From NCBI RefSeq assembly GCF_030694375.1, contig NZ_JAUXYL010000040.1, positions 124,001 to 188,000 of the forward strand: a stretch of DNA of 64,000 bases, read 5' to 3'. A program made the translations under genes and the position numbers. The stretch comes from Algoriphagus sp. GTDB lineage: Bacteria; Bacteroidota; Bacteroidia; Cytophagales; Cyclobacteriaceae. Shown in pieces: positions 27,441 through 37,078 of the stretch. Numbering within the stretch: position 1 is the stretch's first letter; every line of letters starts with the position of its first letter. The notes below the pieces were generated by a model. The model saw only the letters and a program-made list of their open reading frames with translations. It was not told the DNA's origin and did no database searches.

Positions 27441-27541
27441 GCTACGATCAAATCGAGAGAAATCCGGTCAACAACAATCTATTTTTAAAATGTGTTTTCA
27501 AATAGTTTGCGTCGATACTTTATTGTAAGATCTGCTCTAAG

Positions 27542-28156
27542 TCACATTTGATTGGAGACTTTGATGAATTGATTGAAATAGTTCTTTTTCATCTGAGCTG
27601 TGACTTTCGCGTCATTTGGTGGCAATGTATCAAAAAGCCAATCCCACAAAATCGTACTAAAACTGTACCCACAGCGTGGATATCGTGTATGGTGAAGAAT
27701 ATGTGCTCTTTGGACATTTGGTAAGATGTACTTCCCAATAGGTCGGTGAAGTAGGTAATGCAGCAAATTGTAAAGTAAAAAGCCAATGAAAAATCCCGCC
27801 AATAGCGTAAAAGTAGTATTAAGGTAAATAGCTAGCCAAAAGACTCCTATTCCGGATATTCCGAGAAAAAGTCGATGAAACCAACGGACGCGAAGATCTC
27901 CTGGATTTTGATGATGGTGATGATGGTGAAATAATTCGTCTTTTTTGCCGGGAAGGATCAATTCGTGCATCAAAAATCTATGGATGCTGTATTCTACAAA
28001 AGTCCAGAATAACCAACCTGACGCAAATAGAACTATAAAAACCAAAACTCGATTTTCAAGCGCACTACTTATAATCAGAAGACAAATTTCTAAAAAAAGA
28101 AAAGTGAGCAAACATAGGACGAGATTGCTTTTAGGAGAGGATGTGGATCGTTTCAT
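27542..28156 (-). CDS. Sterol desaturase/fatty acid hydroxylase superfamily protein
   Basis: 204 residues from ATG 28156. Four hydrophobic segments surround the histidine boxes of the di-iron hydroxylase family: HRFLMHE, HHHHHHQ, LHYLLH and HILHHTRYP. The first box follows TFVEYSIHR, as in fatty acid 2-hydroxylases. It should hydroxylate a lipid in the inner membrane, perhaps the 2-hydroxy group of sphingolipid or aminolipid acyl chains; the substrate is inferred. Monocistronic; 28157-28355 upstream holds no gene. Confidence 0.85.
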   Translation of the reverse strand: MKRSTSSPKSNLVLCLLTFLFLEICLLIISSALENRVLVFIVLFASGWLFWTFVEYSIHRFLMHELILPGKKDELFHHHHHHQNPGDLRVRWFHRLFLGISGIGVFWLAIYLNTTFTLLAGFFIGFLLYNLLHYLLHRPIGKYILPNVQRAHILHHTRYPRCGYSFSTILWDWLFDTLPPNDAKVTAQMKKNYFNQFIKVSNQM

Positions 28157-28355
28157 GGTGCAGGGTGTCTTGTTAAGGAAAGTTATCCCCATATCAATAC
28201 ATCTTAAATCCCATGTCAATAAGCCTTGGAGCCTGATTTGTCTTAAATCGATAATTTTAAGCTTTTCAGTAATTTTGATTAGTTAATTATCCCAAATCCA
28301 GAAAAATAATGTGCGCCAATTTTGATTTTTTCCCAAAATCAAATTAGCCCTTACA

Positions 28356-28392
28356 CAAAAAAAGAAGCGGTTCTGAATTTCAAAACCGCTTC
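28356..28392 (-). terminator. Rho-independent terminator of the ferritin gene
   Basis: GAAGCGGTT pairs with AACCGCTTC around an 11-nt loop, followed on the minus strand by TTTTTTTG. It lies 21 bp after the ferritin stop. Confidence 0.85.
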
Positions 28393-28413
28393 CATTCCAT
28401 AAAAAGATAGTTT

Positions 28414-28956
28414 TTAAGCTCCTGTTTCAGCAGCTGCGTGGAGCTTACCCAATTCCTGATCGATGGTCCAAAGTCCAATTCCTTCTTCACCGATAATTTC
28501 GAACAGTTCAAGCGCCCTTCTGGACATGGTTTCTTCTTCTCTTTGTTCTGTGACATACCACTGCATGAAGCTGAATGTGGCAAAATCTTTTGCGGTAAAA
28601 GCATGATCAACAATACTGTTAATTGACTTTGTTACCTTGATTTCATGTTCAAGTATCAGTTCAAAAACCTCTCTCAAAGAATTGAAATTGTGACGAACAC
28701 CTGTGATTTCCGGCTGTATGGCGTGCCCGCCAGCTTCATTGATATATTGAAAGATCTTCATCATGTGCATTCTTTCCTCATCTGCGTGAGTATAAAGATA
28801 TTTTGCAGCATTGGCATAGCCCATCATGTGGCACCAAGAAGCCATAGAGAGATAATAGGCTGAAGACTTACCTTCCATTTCAACCTGTTTGTTGAGCAAA
28901 GCTTCTGTATCGTGGAGTAGAGAACGCTGAAGCGTTACAATTTCTTTCTGTTTCAT
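28414..28956 (-). CDS. ftnA: Ferritin (non-haem)
   Basis: 180 residues from ATG 28956 (MKQKEIVTLQRSLLHDTEAL). The four-helix ferroxidase pattern is present: LNKQVEMEGKSSAYYLSMAS (first Glu), then YTHADEERMHMMKIFQYI with the ExxH pair, then EQREEETMSRRALELFE. It stores iron as a 24-mer in the cytoplasm and protects against Fenton chemistry. Single gene with its own terminator. No Fur box is evident to me. Confidence 0.93.
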   Translation of the reverse strand: MKQKEIVTLQRSLLHDTEALLNKQVEMEGKSSAYYLSMASWCHMMGYANAAKYLYTHADEERMHMMKIFQYINEAGGHAIQPEITGVRHNFNSLREVFELILEHEIKVTKSINSIVDHAFTAKDFATFSFMQWYVTEQREEETMSRRALELFEIIGEEGIGLWTIDQELGKLHAAAETGA

Positions 28957-29055
28957 AACTGTTATTATTAAGTATTGTAAGTTAACAAATACAGGGTTCA
29001 TTCGTTCCAAAACCATAGTTTGGAAAAGGAATTTAGAATTGTTTTAATTAAATAA

Positions 29056-30402
29056 TCAGCGGGTTAGAGGAGAGGGAAATACGGCAAGACTTTCTTCACC
29101 GCTTTCGGTAACCGACTGGACAGCAAAGAAATAATTGTCTTTGGAATAGGGGATAGTTAGGCTTGTTTCTGTAGTAAAGAACTTCTTCTCCCACACCGGC
29201 GAGGAAGTCTCACGCATCAAAACATAGTACCCTTTAACTTTTCCTATTGTTGGAGTTTTCCAGAGCAAAATCGAATTGTTGCTTAATCCTCGTACATCAA
29301 TTCTTACTTCCTCAGGCATCCCAGCGGAATTGGCAAGCGAGGCCGATGCTGCCAGATTAACAGCTGAAACTTTTCTCAGGTATTCAAAATCCATAAACTC
29401 AGGTAAATCTCCGTACTGAATGCCATTTTCCACACGTACATTCTCATGCTGTTGGAAGAAATTTTCGTTCATTTCGGACATTCTGATGGCAGTGAATCCA
29501 TTTCTCAAAAATGGAGTTTGATCCCCACCTCTAAGGAATCTGTCACTTCTATAAATCAACTTCACTTCCAATTGATCAACATAACGCTCTCCGACCTCCT
29601 TAATATATCGGGCAAGCTGTCGGGATTTGCTGTCATTGTCTGAATTGGTATAGCGACGGCTAGCGGCTTGTTGCTCATCTTCAGCCAAAGGAATTGTCTC
29701 TGAGAAAACACGAACTTTGGTGTTATCGCTAATATTGGTATCCGAGGATTTGCTGTTACCCACGATATCGTTGTTTAAGATTCCTGCAATATTCCAGCCT
29801 TCTTCTTTTGCCTTATCGGCCAGATTAGTAGCACCTTTTAAGCCCTGCTCTTCGCCGGTAAAAGCAACAAAGAGGATGGTTGCTGAAAATTCCATTTTGG
29901 CCATCACTCTGGCCAATTCTATGACCACAGCCACACCACTTCCATCGTCATTGGCGCCGGGAGCTCCGCCGACAGCATCCATGACATCTTTGTTTCTTGA
30001 GTCAAGATGTCCTGAAATGATGAAAATCCGATCATCCGCCGGATTCGTGCCTTTCAATTTTGCGATCACATTTGCCCCAGGGGAGTCCTGTGTGATCCTG
30101 CGTCCGTCGGAAGGAATAGTGAAATTCTCAATCTCAGCACTCATTCGGCCATTTGAGGATTTTGCAAATGTGTTGAACTTGGACAGGACATAGCGCTGTG
30201 CTGCAGGCATACCATTTTTTTCGTCTCGACTAAGGGTGTGTCGCGTATGAAAATTTGCCAGGTCGTAGGTATACTTTTTTAGGGAATCAGACGAAACCTC
30301 AAAAACGAGCTTTTCAATTTTTGGATTTCTGATCACGACTGTCTGAGCTTGTACACCCCAAGCCAAAAGCCCGAAGAAAAGCGACAATAATATTTTACGC
30401 AT
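29056..30402 (-). CDS. Secreted M28-family zinc aminopeptidase
   Basis: 448 residues with signal peptide MRKILLSLFFGLLAWGVQAQ. The M28 zinc-binding signature is complete: ISGHLDSRN (His, Asp), GANDDGSGVA (bridging Asp), FVAFTGEEQGLKGA (catalytic Glu-Glu), then NNDIVGNS (Asp). A short C-terminal fibronectin-like part follows (about 360-448: VRGLSNNSILLWKTP). It removes N-terminal residues from peptides outside the inner membrane. Divergent from dinB with 66 bp between starts. Confidence 0.92.
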   Translation of the reverse strand: MRKILLSLFFGLLAWGVQAQTVVIRNPKIEKLVFEVSSDSLKKYTYDLANFHTRHTLSRDEKNGMPAAQRYVLSKFNTFAKSSNGRMSAEIENFTIPSDGRRITQDSPGANVIAKLKGTNPADDRIFIISGHLDSRNKDVMDAVGGAPGANDDGSGVAVVIELARVMAKMEFSATILFVAFTGEEQGLKGATNLADKAKEEGWNIAGILNNDIVGNSKSSDTNISDNTKVRVFSETIPLAEDEQQAASRRYTNSDNDSKSRQLARYIKEVGERYVDQLEVKLIYRSDRFLRGGDQTPFLRNGFTAIRMSEMNENFFQQHENVRVENGIQYGDLPEFMDFEYLRKVSAVNLAASASLANSAGMPEEVRIDVRGLSNNSILLWKTPTIGKVKGYYVLMRETSSPVWEKKFFTTETSLTIPYSKDNYFFAVQSVTESGEESLAVFPSPLTR

Positions 30403-30468
30403 GTTGTGTTTGGTTATAAGCTTAGCCCTAAATTTATCCCAGTAGAATTTATCCCAAACAAAAATTAC

Positions 30469-30984
30469 ATGAACACATTCTCATTGCCTAAAAAAGGTGA
30501 TTTCCCCACTTATTATGAAACTTATATTTCGAAAATCTCCGATGAAAATTTTTCAGGACAAATTCTCCGTCAGGTAAATGAACTTCGGGAGTTTTTTCAA
30601 TCAAAAGAATCAGGCTGGGACTCGAAAGCTTATGGAGAGGGGAAATGGACTCCAAAGGAAATCTTGGGTCACTTGCTCGATACCGAGCGGATTATGATGT
30701 TTAGGGCCCTGTGTTTCGTCAGAGGTGAGCAGCAAGCACTTCCCGGATTTGATCAGGATCAATATGTTCAAAATGGCAAATTCAATGGGGTATCAATTGA
30801 TCTGCTTTTTAAAGATTTTGAAGCTCAGCGAAACTCGTTATTAACTTTCATCCATACTTTGGACGAAAGTATTTTGGACATTGTGGGTAATGCCAATGGT
30901 AAGCCAATAACTCCCAGAGCCCTTTTTTGGATAATTTCCGGGCATTTTATCCATCACTTTAACATTCTGAAAGAGCGATATTAA
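30469..30984 (+). CDS. DinB-family protein
   Basis: 171 residues from ATG 30469 (MNTFSLPKKGDFPTYYETYI). The DinB/YfiT-like metal-binding four-helix bundle is visible with its histidines: WTPKEILGHLLDTERIMMFR (first His) and SGHFIHHFNILKERY (last two) at the C-terminus. Proteins of this kind bind Ni/Zn and include thiol-dependent transferases (bacillithiol/mycothiol type); the substrate here is unknown. Stand-alone gene. Confidence 0.9.
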   Translation: MNTFSLPKKGDFPTYYETYISKISDENFSGQILRQVNELREFFQSKESGWDSKAYGEGKWTPKEILGHLLDTERIMMFRALCFVRGEQQALPGFDQDQYVQNGKFNGVSIDLLFKDFEAQRNSLLTFIHTLDESILDIVGNANGKPITPRALFWIISGHFIHHFNILKERY

Positions 30985-31090
30985 GCTATGAAATCAAGCA
31001 TGACGAGTACGTCACACACTGGGATGCCCCGAGCTATCGGGGAATTCATGCGAAGATTCCCTGTCCGACTACAGGCGGGCATGTGGCAAT
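30984..31090. repeat. Intergenic repeat-like block (copy A)
   Basis: It starts AGCTATGAAATCAAGC at the dinB stop and ends AGGCGGGCATGTGGCAAT. The same start and a similar end recur after dnaB at 44173-44243. The block contains a hairpin CCCCGA-GCTA-TCGGGG (31027-31042). Base composition is richer in G+C than the surroundings. No gene is supported in 30985-31285. Confidence 0.4.
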
Positions 31091-31285
31091 TAAAAAACAA
31101 CATGATTATCCGCAATTCTGCCAGTAAGAAAAAATGAGCCAGGAAGATGGCGAATAATTCCACAGACGACAGTCAACTGTCCACACCTGTGCGCCGTGAC
31201 GTAGCTCGTTTTTTGGAACTTCAATACTTAATTAATTTGGCACTGGTAGGAAAGCCGACATACAGAAAAAACAAAATATAAACAG

Positions 31286-32080
31286 ATGAAAATTCCTATT
31301 GCAGTAATTGATGCGTTTACAAACCGGGCTTTCTCAGGAAATCCGGCAGGTGTCTGCCTTTTAGACCAGGAGCTAACCTCAGAACAAATGCAATCTATCG
31401 CCATGGAAATGAATTTGAGCGAAACGGCCTTTGTTCAAAAAACTCAAAAACGAGGATACTATTCTTTAAGATGGTTTACTCCAACCTTGGAAATAGACCT
31501 TTGCGGGCACGCAACATTGGCTGCTTCTTTTTGGATGCTTCGATCAGGGTGGGCAGTTGAGGGTGAAATGATTCATTTTGCGACCTTGAGCGGGGAGCTT
31601 CGGGTAAAAAGTGAAGGGGACTGGCTCATTATGGATTTTCCTTTGATTCCGACATTTACCGATACACATCCCAAATTTAAATCATCCTTGTTTGGACATG
31701 CTATAGTTCAGGCTGCACAGCTCAACAAAAACTGGATTTTCGAACTGGAAAGTGAAAAAGCTGTGCGAGCCCTTATTCCTGACTTTGCCGAAATCGCAAG
31801 AAACAGTGAGGAAGGATTTATTATCACAGCAAAAGGGGAGGGAGAATATGATATCGTAAGCAGATTTTTCGGACCGAATGTTGGAGTTCCTGAGGATCCT
31901 GTTACCGGTTTTGCTCATTGTGCCTTAATGGATTACTGGAATCAGAAGGTAGGAATGACTCAAATCAAAGCTTATCAGGCCAGTAAAAGAGGAGGAGAAT
32001 TATTTCTTGAAAAATATGATGACAGAGTACTGATCAAAGGTCAGGCTGTTGCGGTTTTGGAGGGTTTGATCAATGTTTAA
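31286..32080 (+). CDS. PhzF-family isomerase/epimerase-like protein
   Basis: 264 residues. The PhzF signature is complete at the N-terminus: VIDAFTNRAFSGNPAGVCLL, and EMNLSETAFVQ with the catalytic Glu. RWFTPTLEIDLCGHATLA and VPEDPVTGFAHCAL complete the two diaminopimelate-epimerase-like halves. The length is normal. There is no phenazine cluster here, so it is one of the widespread PhzF proteins of unknown substrate. The channel gene follows after 21 bp. Confidence 0.92.
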   Translation: MKIPIAVIDAFTNRAFSGNPAGVCLLDQELTSEQMQSIAMEMNLSETAFVQKTQKRGYYSLRWFTPTLEIDLCGHATLAASFWMLRSGWAVEGEMIHFATLSGELRVKSEGDWLIMDFPLIPTFTDTHPKFKSSLFGHAIVQAAQLNKNWIFELESEKAVRALIPDFAEIARNSEEGFIITAKGEGEYDIVSRFFGPNVGVPEDPVTGFAHCALMDYWNQKVGMTQIKAYQASKRGGELFLEKYDDRVLIKGQAVAVLEGLINV

Positions 32081-32101
32081 TCTTCAATACCTGAAAAAGT
32101 A

Positions 32102-32779
32102 ATGTGGCCCATAATTCAAAAAATCACGCAAAGTTGGCTGACAGAATTAAGCATCAAAGCACTGCTAGTCGCATTACTTTTTACGGTTTTTTTCCTTCCC
32201 GTATTGATTGAAACTGGAGGTGTAAGTTTCATTTTTGTCAACACTGTTTTCATATTTATTTTCTTCATAGGTATTTGGTCTTCGGATACAAAACTTATGG
32301 TGATTTTGACAAGCTTATTGTTTTTCACCCAACTGTCTTTACGGATCCTCCGCTTCAGCGAATTGCCTGTAGATTTTTATCTTGCGGAGCGAGTAGTAGG
32401 ATTAATCAATATGATTGCCTTTATATTTTTGAATATCAATCTTTTATTTAAAAAACATGAGAATCATTTGTATCGCATTATCGGAGCAATAAATGTTTAT
32501 TTATTGGTGGCTATTTATGGCGCATTTGGCTTCGAGGTGATTCAGTTAATAATCGGTGATTCCATCTCTGGAGCACATGAATTATCAGGACTGGACTCAG
32601 ATTTTGCCTCCTATATCTATTTCTCCATGGTTTCTTTAACTACAGTGGGCTTTGGTGATTATTTTCCTGTCAATATTTTTTCAAAAATGCTTTCAGTTTT
32701 TTTAGCAATGGTTGGAATTTTATATCCTGCTATCGTAATCGCCAAACTCATCCATCCCGGAAGTGATGAAAAAAAATAG
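32102..32779 (+). CDS. Potassium channel-family membrane protein
   Basis: 225 residues, about six hydrophobic segments. The last two form the pore module with the selectivity filter TVGFGD (181-186) in SMVSLTTVGFGDYFPV. There is no cytoplasmic RCK domain and the S4-like segment is not strongly charged, so gating by voltage is doubtful. It probably conducts K+ across the inner membrane as a tetramer. It follows phzF closely. The antiporter at 34677 is another K+ protein nearby. Confidence 0.85.
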   Translation: MWPIIQKITQSWLTELSIKALLVALLFTVFFLPVLIETGGVSFIFVNTVFIFIFFIGIWSSDTKLMVILTSLLFFTQLSLRILRFSELPVDFYLAERVVGLINMIAFIFLNINLLFKKHENHLYRIIGAINVYLLVAIYGAFGFEVIQLIIGDSISGAHELSGLDSDFASYIYFSMVSLTTVGFGDYFPVNIFSKMLSVFLAMVGILYPAIVIAKLIHPGSDEKK

Positions 32780-32867
32780 AAAATCCATTCCTGTAATTTG
32801 AGATAGACTATTAACAGATACCTGTTTAATTTCCATTGATATATACTCTTCCCAATTTCAATCAAGT

Positions 32868-34349
32868 ATGAAAAAATTCTACCTAATCTTTCTGAGCGTC
32901 GTCCTGAGCGGAATCACTATGGCTCAGGAAGTCCGAAAAATTCCCGTCGAATCCAAAGTAGAAACTACTAGCGAGGTCACAATCAAAGGCAAGCGTGTAC
33001 CCTACAGGGCTACAGCGGGGACTCAGCCCGTTTGGGATGAAAAAGGAGAGCCGATTGCCTCGCTTTTTTACACCTATTATGAGCGGACTGATATATCTGA
33101 TAAGGCCTCAAGGCCTCTTGTGATTAGTTTCAACGGAGGTCCGGGCTCAGCATCGATTTGGATGCATTTGGCCTATACCGGTCCTGTGATTCTGAATATT
33201 GATTCAGAAGGATACCCGGTGCAGCCTTACGGCACAAAGGCAAATCCACATTCTATTCTTGATGTGGCAGATATCGTCTACATCGATCCGGTAAACACCG
33301 GCTATTCTAGAATCATTAAAGAAGATACCCCCCGAGGTACCTTTTTCGGAATCAATTCAGATATCAAATACCTTGCGGATTGGGTCAATACCTTTGTCAC
33401 TCGGGTCAATCGCTGGGCTTCTCCCAAGTACTTGATTGGAGAAAGTTATGGGACGACCCGCGTTGCGGGATTGGTTGCCCAACTACAGAATTCACATTGG
33501 ATGTATTTTAACGGCGTGATCTTGGTATCTCCTACCGATATGGGGATTGAGCGTGGCGGACCTATAAAAATGGCTAACTACTGGCCTTATTATGCCGCTA
33601 CAGCTTGGTATCACAAGGCATTACCGGCTGAGCTACAAGGCAAAGATTTGGATGAGTTGTTGGCCATCGTCGAGCCATTCGCAGTGAATGAAGTCCTCCC
33701 GGCCATGTCAAAAGGCGGAATGCTTTCTAATTCGGAACGAGATGCCATAGCAACCAAAATGGCTTATTACTCGGGGTTGAGTAAGGAATCTATCCTCCAG
33801 CACAACTTAATGGTTCCGACAAGCTTTTTCTGGAAGGAACTACTCCGTGAACGGGACGGCATGACCATCGGACGCTTGGACAGCCGATACAAAGGATTTG
33901 ACCGCATGGAAGGCGGGGTGGCCTATGACTTTGATCCTGCATTGACGAGCTGGAATCATGCCTTTGCGCCTGCTTTTCAGATTTATGCTAAAAACACATT
34001 AAAGTTTAATACGGATTTGACCTATAATCTTTTCGGTCCAGTCCATCCTTGGGATAGAAGCAATGAGACCACAGGATACGATTTGGGCACTGCCATGCGT
34101 CAAAACCCTTACCTACATCTGATGGTTCAGTCGGGCTACTTTGATGGAGGTACGGATTATTTCAATGCCAAATACAGCACATGGCATATCGATCCAAATG
34201 GTAAAATGAAAGATCGAATTGATTTTAAAGGCTATCGATCCGGCCACATGATGTATCTGAGAGCCGAAGATCTGGCGACCTCTAATGAGGATATTCGCCA
34301 ATTTATCCAAAAGTCAGCGGTATCCCCCAATCAGCCTGCTAAATACTAG
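32868..34349 (+). CDS. Secreted S10-family serine carboxypeptidase
   Basis: 493 residues with signal peptide MKKFYLIFLSVVLSGITMAQ. S10 motifs: SFNGGPGSASIWMHL (oxyanion hole), YLIGESYGTTR (nucleophile Ser in GESYG), a C-terminal GYRSGHMMYLR with the catalytic His, and an Asp in the preceding segment. It trims C-terminal residues from peptides, usually at acidic pH, in the periplasm or outside. It has its own terminator. Confidence 0.92.
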   Translation: MKKFYLIFLSVVLSGITMAQEVRKIPVESKVETTSEVTIKGKRVPYRATAGTQPVWDEKGEPIASLFYTYYERTDISDKASRPLVISFNGGPGSASIWMHLAYTGPVILNIDSEGYPVQPYGTKANPHSILDVADIVYIDPVNTGYSRIIKEDTPRGTFFGINSDIKYLADWVNTFVTRVNRWASPKYLIGESYGTTRVAGLVAQLQNSHWMYFNGVILVSPTDMGIERGGPIKMANYWPYYAATAWYHKALPAELQGKDLDELLAIVEPFAVNEVLPAMSKGGMLSNSERDAIATKMAYYSGLSKESILQHNLMVPTSFFWKELLRERDGMTIGRLDSRYKGFDRMEGGVAYDFDPALTSWNHAFAPAFQIYAKNTLKFNTDLTYNLFGPVHPWDRSNETTGYDLGTAMRQNPYLHLMVQSGYFDGGTDYFNAKYSTWHIDPNGKMKDRIDFKGYRSGHMMYLRAEDLATSNEDIRQFIQKSAVSPNQPAKY

Positions 34350-34377
34350 AAATCATTGATTTATAAGAATAAAACCG

Positions 34378-34403
34378 GCCCGAAAACTCATTTTCGGGCT
34401 TTT
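34378..34403 (+). terminator. Rho-independent terminator of the S10 peptidase gene
   Basis: GCCCGAAAA pairs with TTTTCGGGC around a 4-nt loop, then TTTTA. The rest of the 34350-34676 gap is A/T-rich and probably holds the antiporter promoter (TATAATTTG near 34556-34564); I see no gene. Confidence 0.8.
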
Positions 34404-34676
34404 ACTCTATAGGTTTAAAGAAATTCCCTTAAAATGGACTTTCAAAAATTCTAAAGTGCACTTCAAATCTAATCCCGAAAACAATTCGCTATTTTATTAA
34501 AGATTAATAAATGATAAGGATTTTTTATTTAAATCGATTTAGGCAGAAAATCGGATATAATTTGCAAAAAAAGGAATTCTCAGAATCTTTAGATTTTTGG
34601 AATTGAGAAAAATAATTCGGTTAGAATGATTAAACTGATAAGACCTGATAAAAGTGAACGGAAAGCTATTTGAAAA

Positions 34677-36158
34677 ATGAATTTGACTATTGAAAATATC
34701 CTACTAATCGGTTCGATTTTACTTTTCATCAGTATCATTGTAGGGAAAACCTCATACAAATTTGGTGTCCCGACATTATTGCTTTTTTTAGCGATTGGGA
34801 TGTTAGCAGGTTCAGAAGGAATTGGCAGAATTACATTTAACAATCCCGAAATTGCACAGTTTATTGGGATTGTATCCTTAAACTTTATCCTGTTTTCGGG
34901 CGGACTTGATACAAGTTGGTCTTCCGTAAGGCCCATACTTAGAGAGGGTGTTTTACTTTCTACTCTAGGAGTTTTTTTGACAGCGATCTGCTTGGGAACT
35001 TTTGTTTGGTTGGTCACTGACTTCACCATTTACGAAAGTATGCTACTAGGCTCAATAGTATCATCCACAGATGCTGCTGCGGTATTTTCCATATTACGGT
35101 CAAAAAGCCTTGCCTTAAAGTCAAATTTGAGACCGACATTAGAACTGGAAAGTGGGAGCAATGACCCAATGGCTTATGTATTGACCATTGCTTTTTTAAC
35201 TTTAGTGGTGAATCAAGACCAAAGTTTACTATCCATTATTCCTCTATTTTTAAAGCAAATGGTAATTGGAGGCTTGGCTGGTCTGGGCTTTGGTAGGCTA
35301 AGTAAACTGATTATTAACAAAATAAAATTAGACTTTGAAGGTCTTTACTCTGTCTTAGTCATTGCCTTGATGTTTATCACTTTTTCGGCTACTGATTTTG
35401 TAGGCGGAAATGGATTTCTTGCGATTTACATTTGTGCGGTTTATTTAGGAAATCAAGATTTAATTCATAAAAATTCCATTTTTAAGGCATTTGATGGCTA
35501 TGCATGGCTAATGCAGATCGTTTTGTTTCTCACTTTAGGTCTTCTTGTATTTCCTTCTCAGGTATTACCCTATATGGGAATTGGATTACTTATTTCCGTT
35601 TTTCTGATTTTTGTTGCAAGGCCAGTGAGTGTCTTTCTTTGTTTGATCTTTTTTAAGATGGATTTGAACCGAAAATTTTACATCTCTTGGGTAGGACTGC
35701 GGGGAGCTGTTCCAATTGTGTTTGCCACTTATCCACTCTTGGCAGGCATTGATAAAGCAAACATGATTTTCAATATTGTTTTCTTTATTGCCGCATCTTC
35801 AGTCCTTATTCAGGGAACAAGCCTTCCTTTAGTCGCTAAATGGCTTAAAGTTTCGAAACCGGAGGAATCCAAGGAAATTTCTGATTTCGATAAGTTAATT
35901 TTGGACTTTCCGAAATCTTCCTTGAAAGAAATTAAAGTTTTCCCCAAATTTTTAGCGGTAAATAAAAGAATCGTCGATCTGAATTTTCCGAAATCAGCTT
36001 TCATAGTGATGATAAAACGGAAAGGGGTTTACATCAGACCTGGTGGATCAACCCAAATTGAAGCAAATGATGTTTTAATGGTTCTTGCTGATAGCCCGGA
36101 AGATTTTACAAAAGTAAACCAGTGTCTTGAGGACCCGGGAATAATGCAAAATTCATAG
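34677..36158 (+). CDS. K+/H+ (or Na+/H+) antiporter, CPA1 family, NhaP2-like with C-terminal RCK_C domain
   Basis: 493 residues. About 12 membrane helices (1-385) with CPA1 motifs: FILFSGGLDTSW, LLGSIVSSTDAAAVFS and ELESGSNDPMAYVL, the last with the Asn-Asp ion-binding pair. The C-terminal about 80 residues (FPKFLAVNKRIVDLNFPK onward, ending with VLADSPEDF) form a TrkA-C/RCK_C regulatory domain, as in NhaP2/CvrA. It probably extrudes K+ or Na+ in exchange for protons. Single gene, convergent with gluQ. Confidence 0.92.
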   Translation: MNLTIENILLIGSILLFISIIVGKTSYKFGVPTLLLFLAIGMLAGSEGIGRITFNNPEIAQFIGIVSLNFILFSGGLDTSWSSVRPILREGVLLSTLGVFLTAICLGTFVWLVTDFTIYESMLLGSIVSSTDAAAVFSILRSKSLALKSNLRPTLELESGSNDPMAYVLTIAFLTLVVNQDQSLLSIIPLFLKQMVIGGLAGLGFGRLSKLIINKIKLDFEGLYSVLVIALMFITFSATDFVGGNGFLAIYICAVYLGNQDLIHKNSIFKAFDGYAWLMQIVLFLTLGLLVFPSQVLPYMGIGLLISVFLIFVARPVSVFLCLIFFKMDLNRKFYISWVGLRGAVPIVFATYPLLAGIDKANMIFNIVFFIAASSVLIQGTSLPLVAKWLKVSKPEESKEISDFDKLILDFPKSSLKEIKVFPKFLAVNKRIVDLNFPKSAFIVMIKRKGVYIRPGGSTQIEANDVLMVLADSPEDFTKVNQCLEDPGIMQNS

Positions 36159-36244
36159 GTGGTTGGTGGTTTTATATTTTTAGTTGATACGAGAACTTTT
36201 TCAAAATAAGAACTCTACCCTAATTCCTGAGTTTGGCAAAAAAT

Positions 36245-37078
36245 TCATTTTTTATCTACCGATGGGAAAACGAGTTCAACTATATCCTCCAACTTTTTCC
36301 CTTGTTTTCTCAAATACTGAATGGAAGTTGCCCCTTCCGATTTGGAAAGTTTCTCCTGCTTGGGGCCTCTGATAATAGCATGATGATGAAAGGTGATCTT
36401 CTCAAATTGAGACGCACCCAGGATTCTAGCCAGATCCAACTGTGCCAGTGTCGAGGCATGCAAATCATTCCCCCTCACAATCAAATCCACTCCAAAATGC
36501 AGATCATCTACCAATGAAGTAAGGTGATAAGCGGGTAAACCGTCTTTTTTCCGTACAGTGTAAAATGCTGTATCCTGAGGAATCAGAGCGGATTTCTGCT
36601 GATTAGGGAATTCAGTGTAGGGAATGAAGTCGGCTTCCGAAGTATCTATTCTCCAAGCCACCTCAGGTTTGTCCAAGGGGAGCCTCCGTTCCAGACACTG
36701 TCCCAAATAATAGCCTGAGGGGTCAAGCTGCTGGATTTTTTTACGGGAACAATCACAGGCAAATACCTTTTTAATGGATTCCAATTGAGTAAGTGCCTCC
36801 TTGTATTTTTCCATGCGATGCACTTGTGACCATTCGGTTTCAAATTCCTGAAGATTTTTTGGCCCTTGGTCAATTTTGATTTCTAAAAAATCCAAGCTGT
36901 CAAATATATCCTGTACGTATTCCTGTCGGTACCTTTCCCGATCCAAGTCATCTATACGAAGCAAAATTTTTGTACCATGTTTTTCTGCCAAAGCTTTGGT
37001 TTTCAAAAAGGAATAGGCATTGCCTAAATGCAAAAATCCGCTGGGAGTAGGGGCGATACGGGTCAGTTTGAAATTCAT
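36245..37078 (-). CDS. gluQ: Glutamyl-Q tRNA(Asp) synthetase (GluRS paralogue)
   Basis: 277 residues from ATG 37078. It is a GluRS catalytic half without the anticodon-binding domain, the hallmark of GluQ/YadB. The HIGH-type motif is PTPSGFLHLGNA and the KMSKS-type motif EKLSKSEGAT. A zinc site of the GluQ kind is present (CDC...YYLGQC, within FACDCSRKK and PSGYYLGQC). It attaches glutamate to queuosine in tRNA(Asp). Being only 277 residues long with both motifs, it is not a truncated GltX. Confidence 0.9.
   Translation of the reverse strand: MNFKLTRIAPTPSGFLHLGNAYSFLKTKALAEKHGTKILLRIDDLDRERYRQEYVQDIFDSLDFLEIKIDQGPKNLQEFETEWSQVHRMEKYKEALTQLESIKKVFACDCSRKKIQQLDPSGYYLGQCLERRLPLDKPEVAWRIDTSEADFIPYTEFPNQQKSALIPQDTAFYTVRKKDGLPAYHLTSLVDDLHFGVDLIVRGNDLHASTLAQLDLARILGASQFEKITFHHHAIIRGPKQEKLSKSEGATSIQYLRKQGKKLEDIVELVFPSVDKK

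Larger units (their letters stand above)
26990..27541. other. 552-bp gap without a protein gene
   Basis: No ORF here looks real. The left part is A/T-rich and holds a plus-strand promoter-like element with an internal palindrome (27083-27113). From about 27300 the base composition rises and small hairpins appear, for example ACCAA..TTGGT at 27332-27348 and a GC-rich stem at 27398-27419 followed by a T-run. It may encode an RNA or be decayed sequence. Confidence 0.5.

Noticed and set aside
27900..27930. Run of six histidines as an engineered tag
   Set aside because: It is the HHHHHHQ box of the hydroxylase family, in the right place among membrane segments.
30981..31163. 60-codon ORF on the minus strand after dinB
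   Set aside because: It lies in repeat-like sequence with hairpins and has no protein features beyond chance hydrophobicity.
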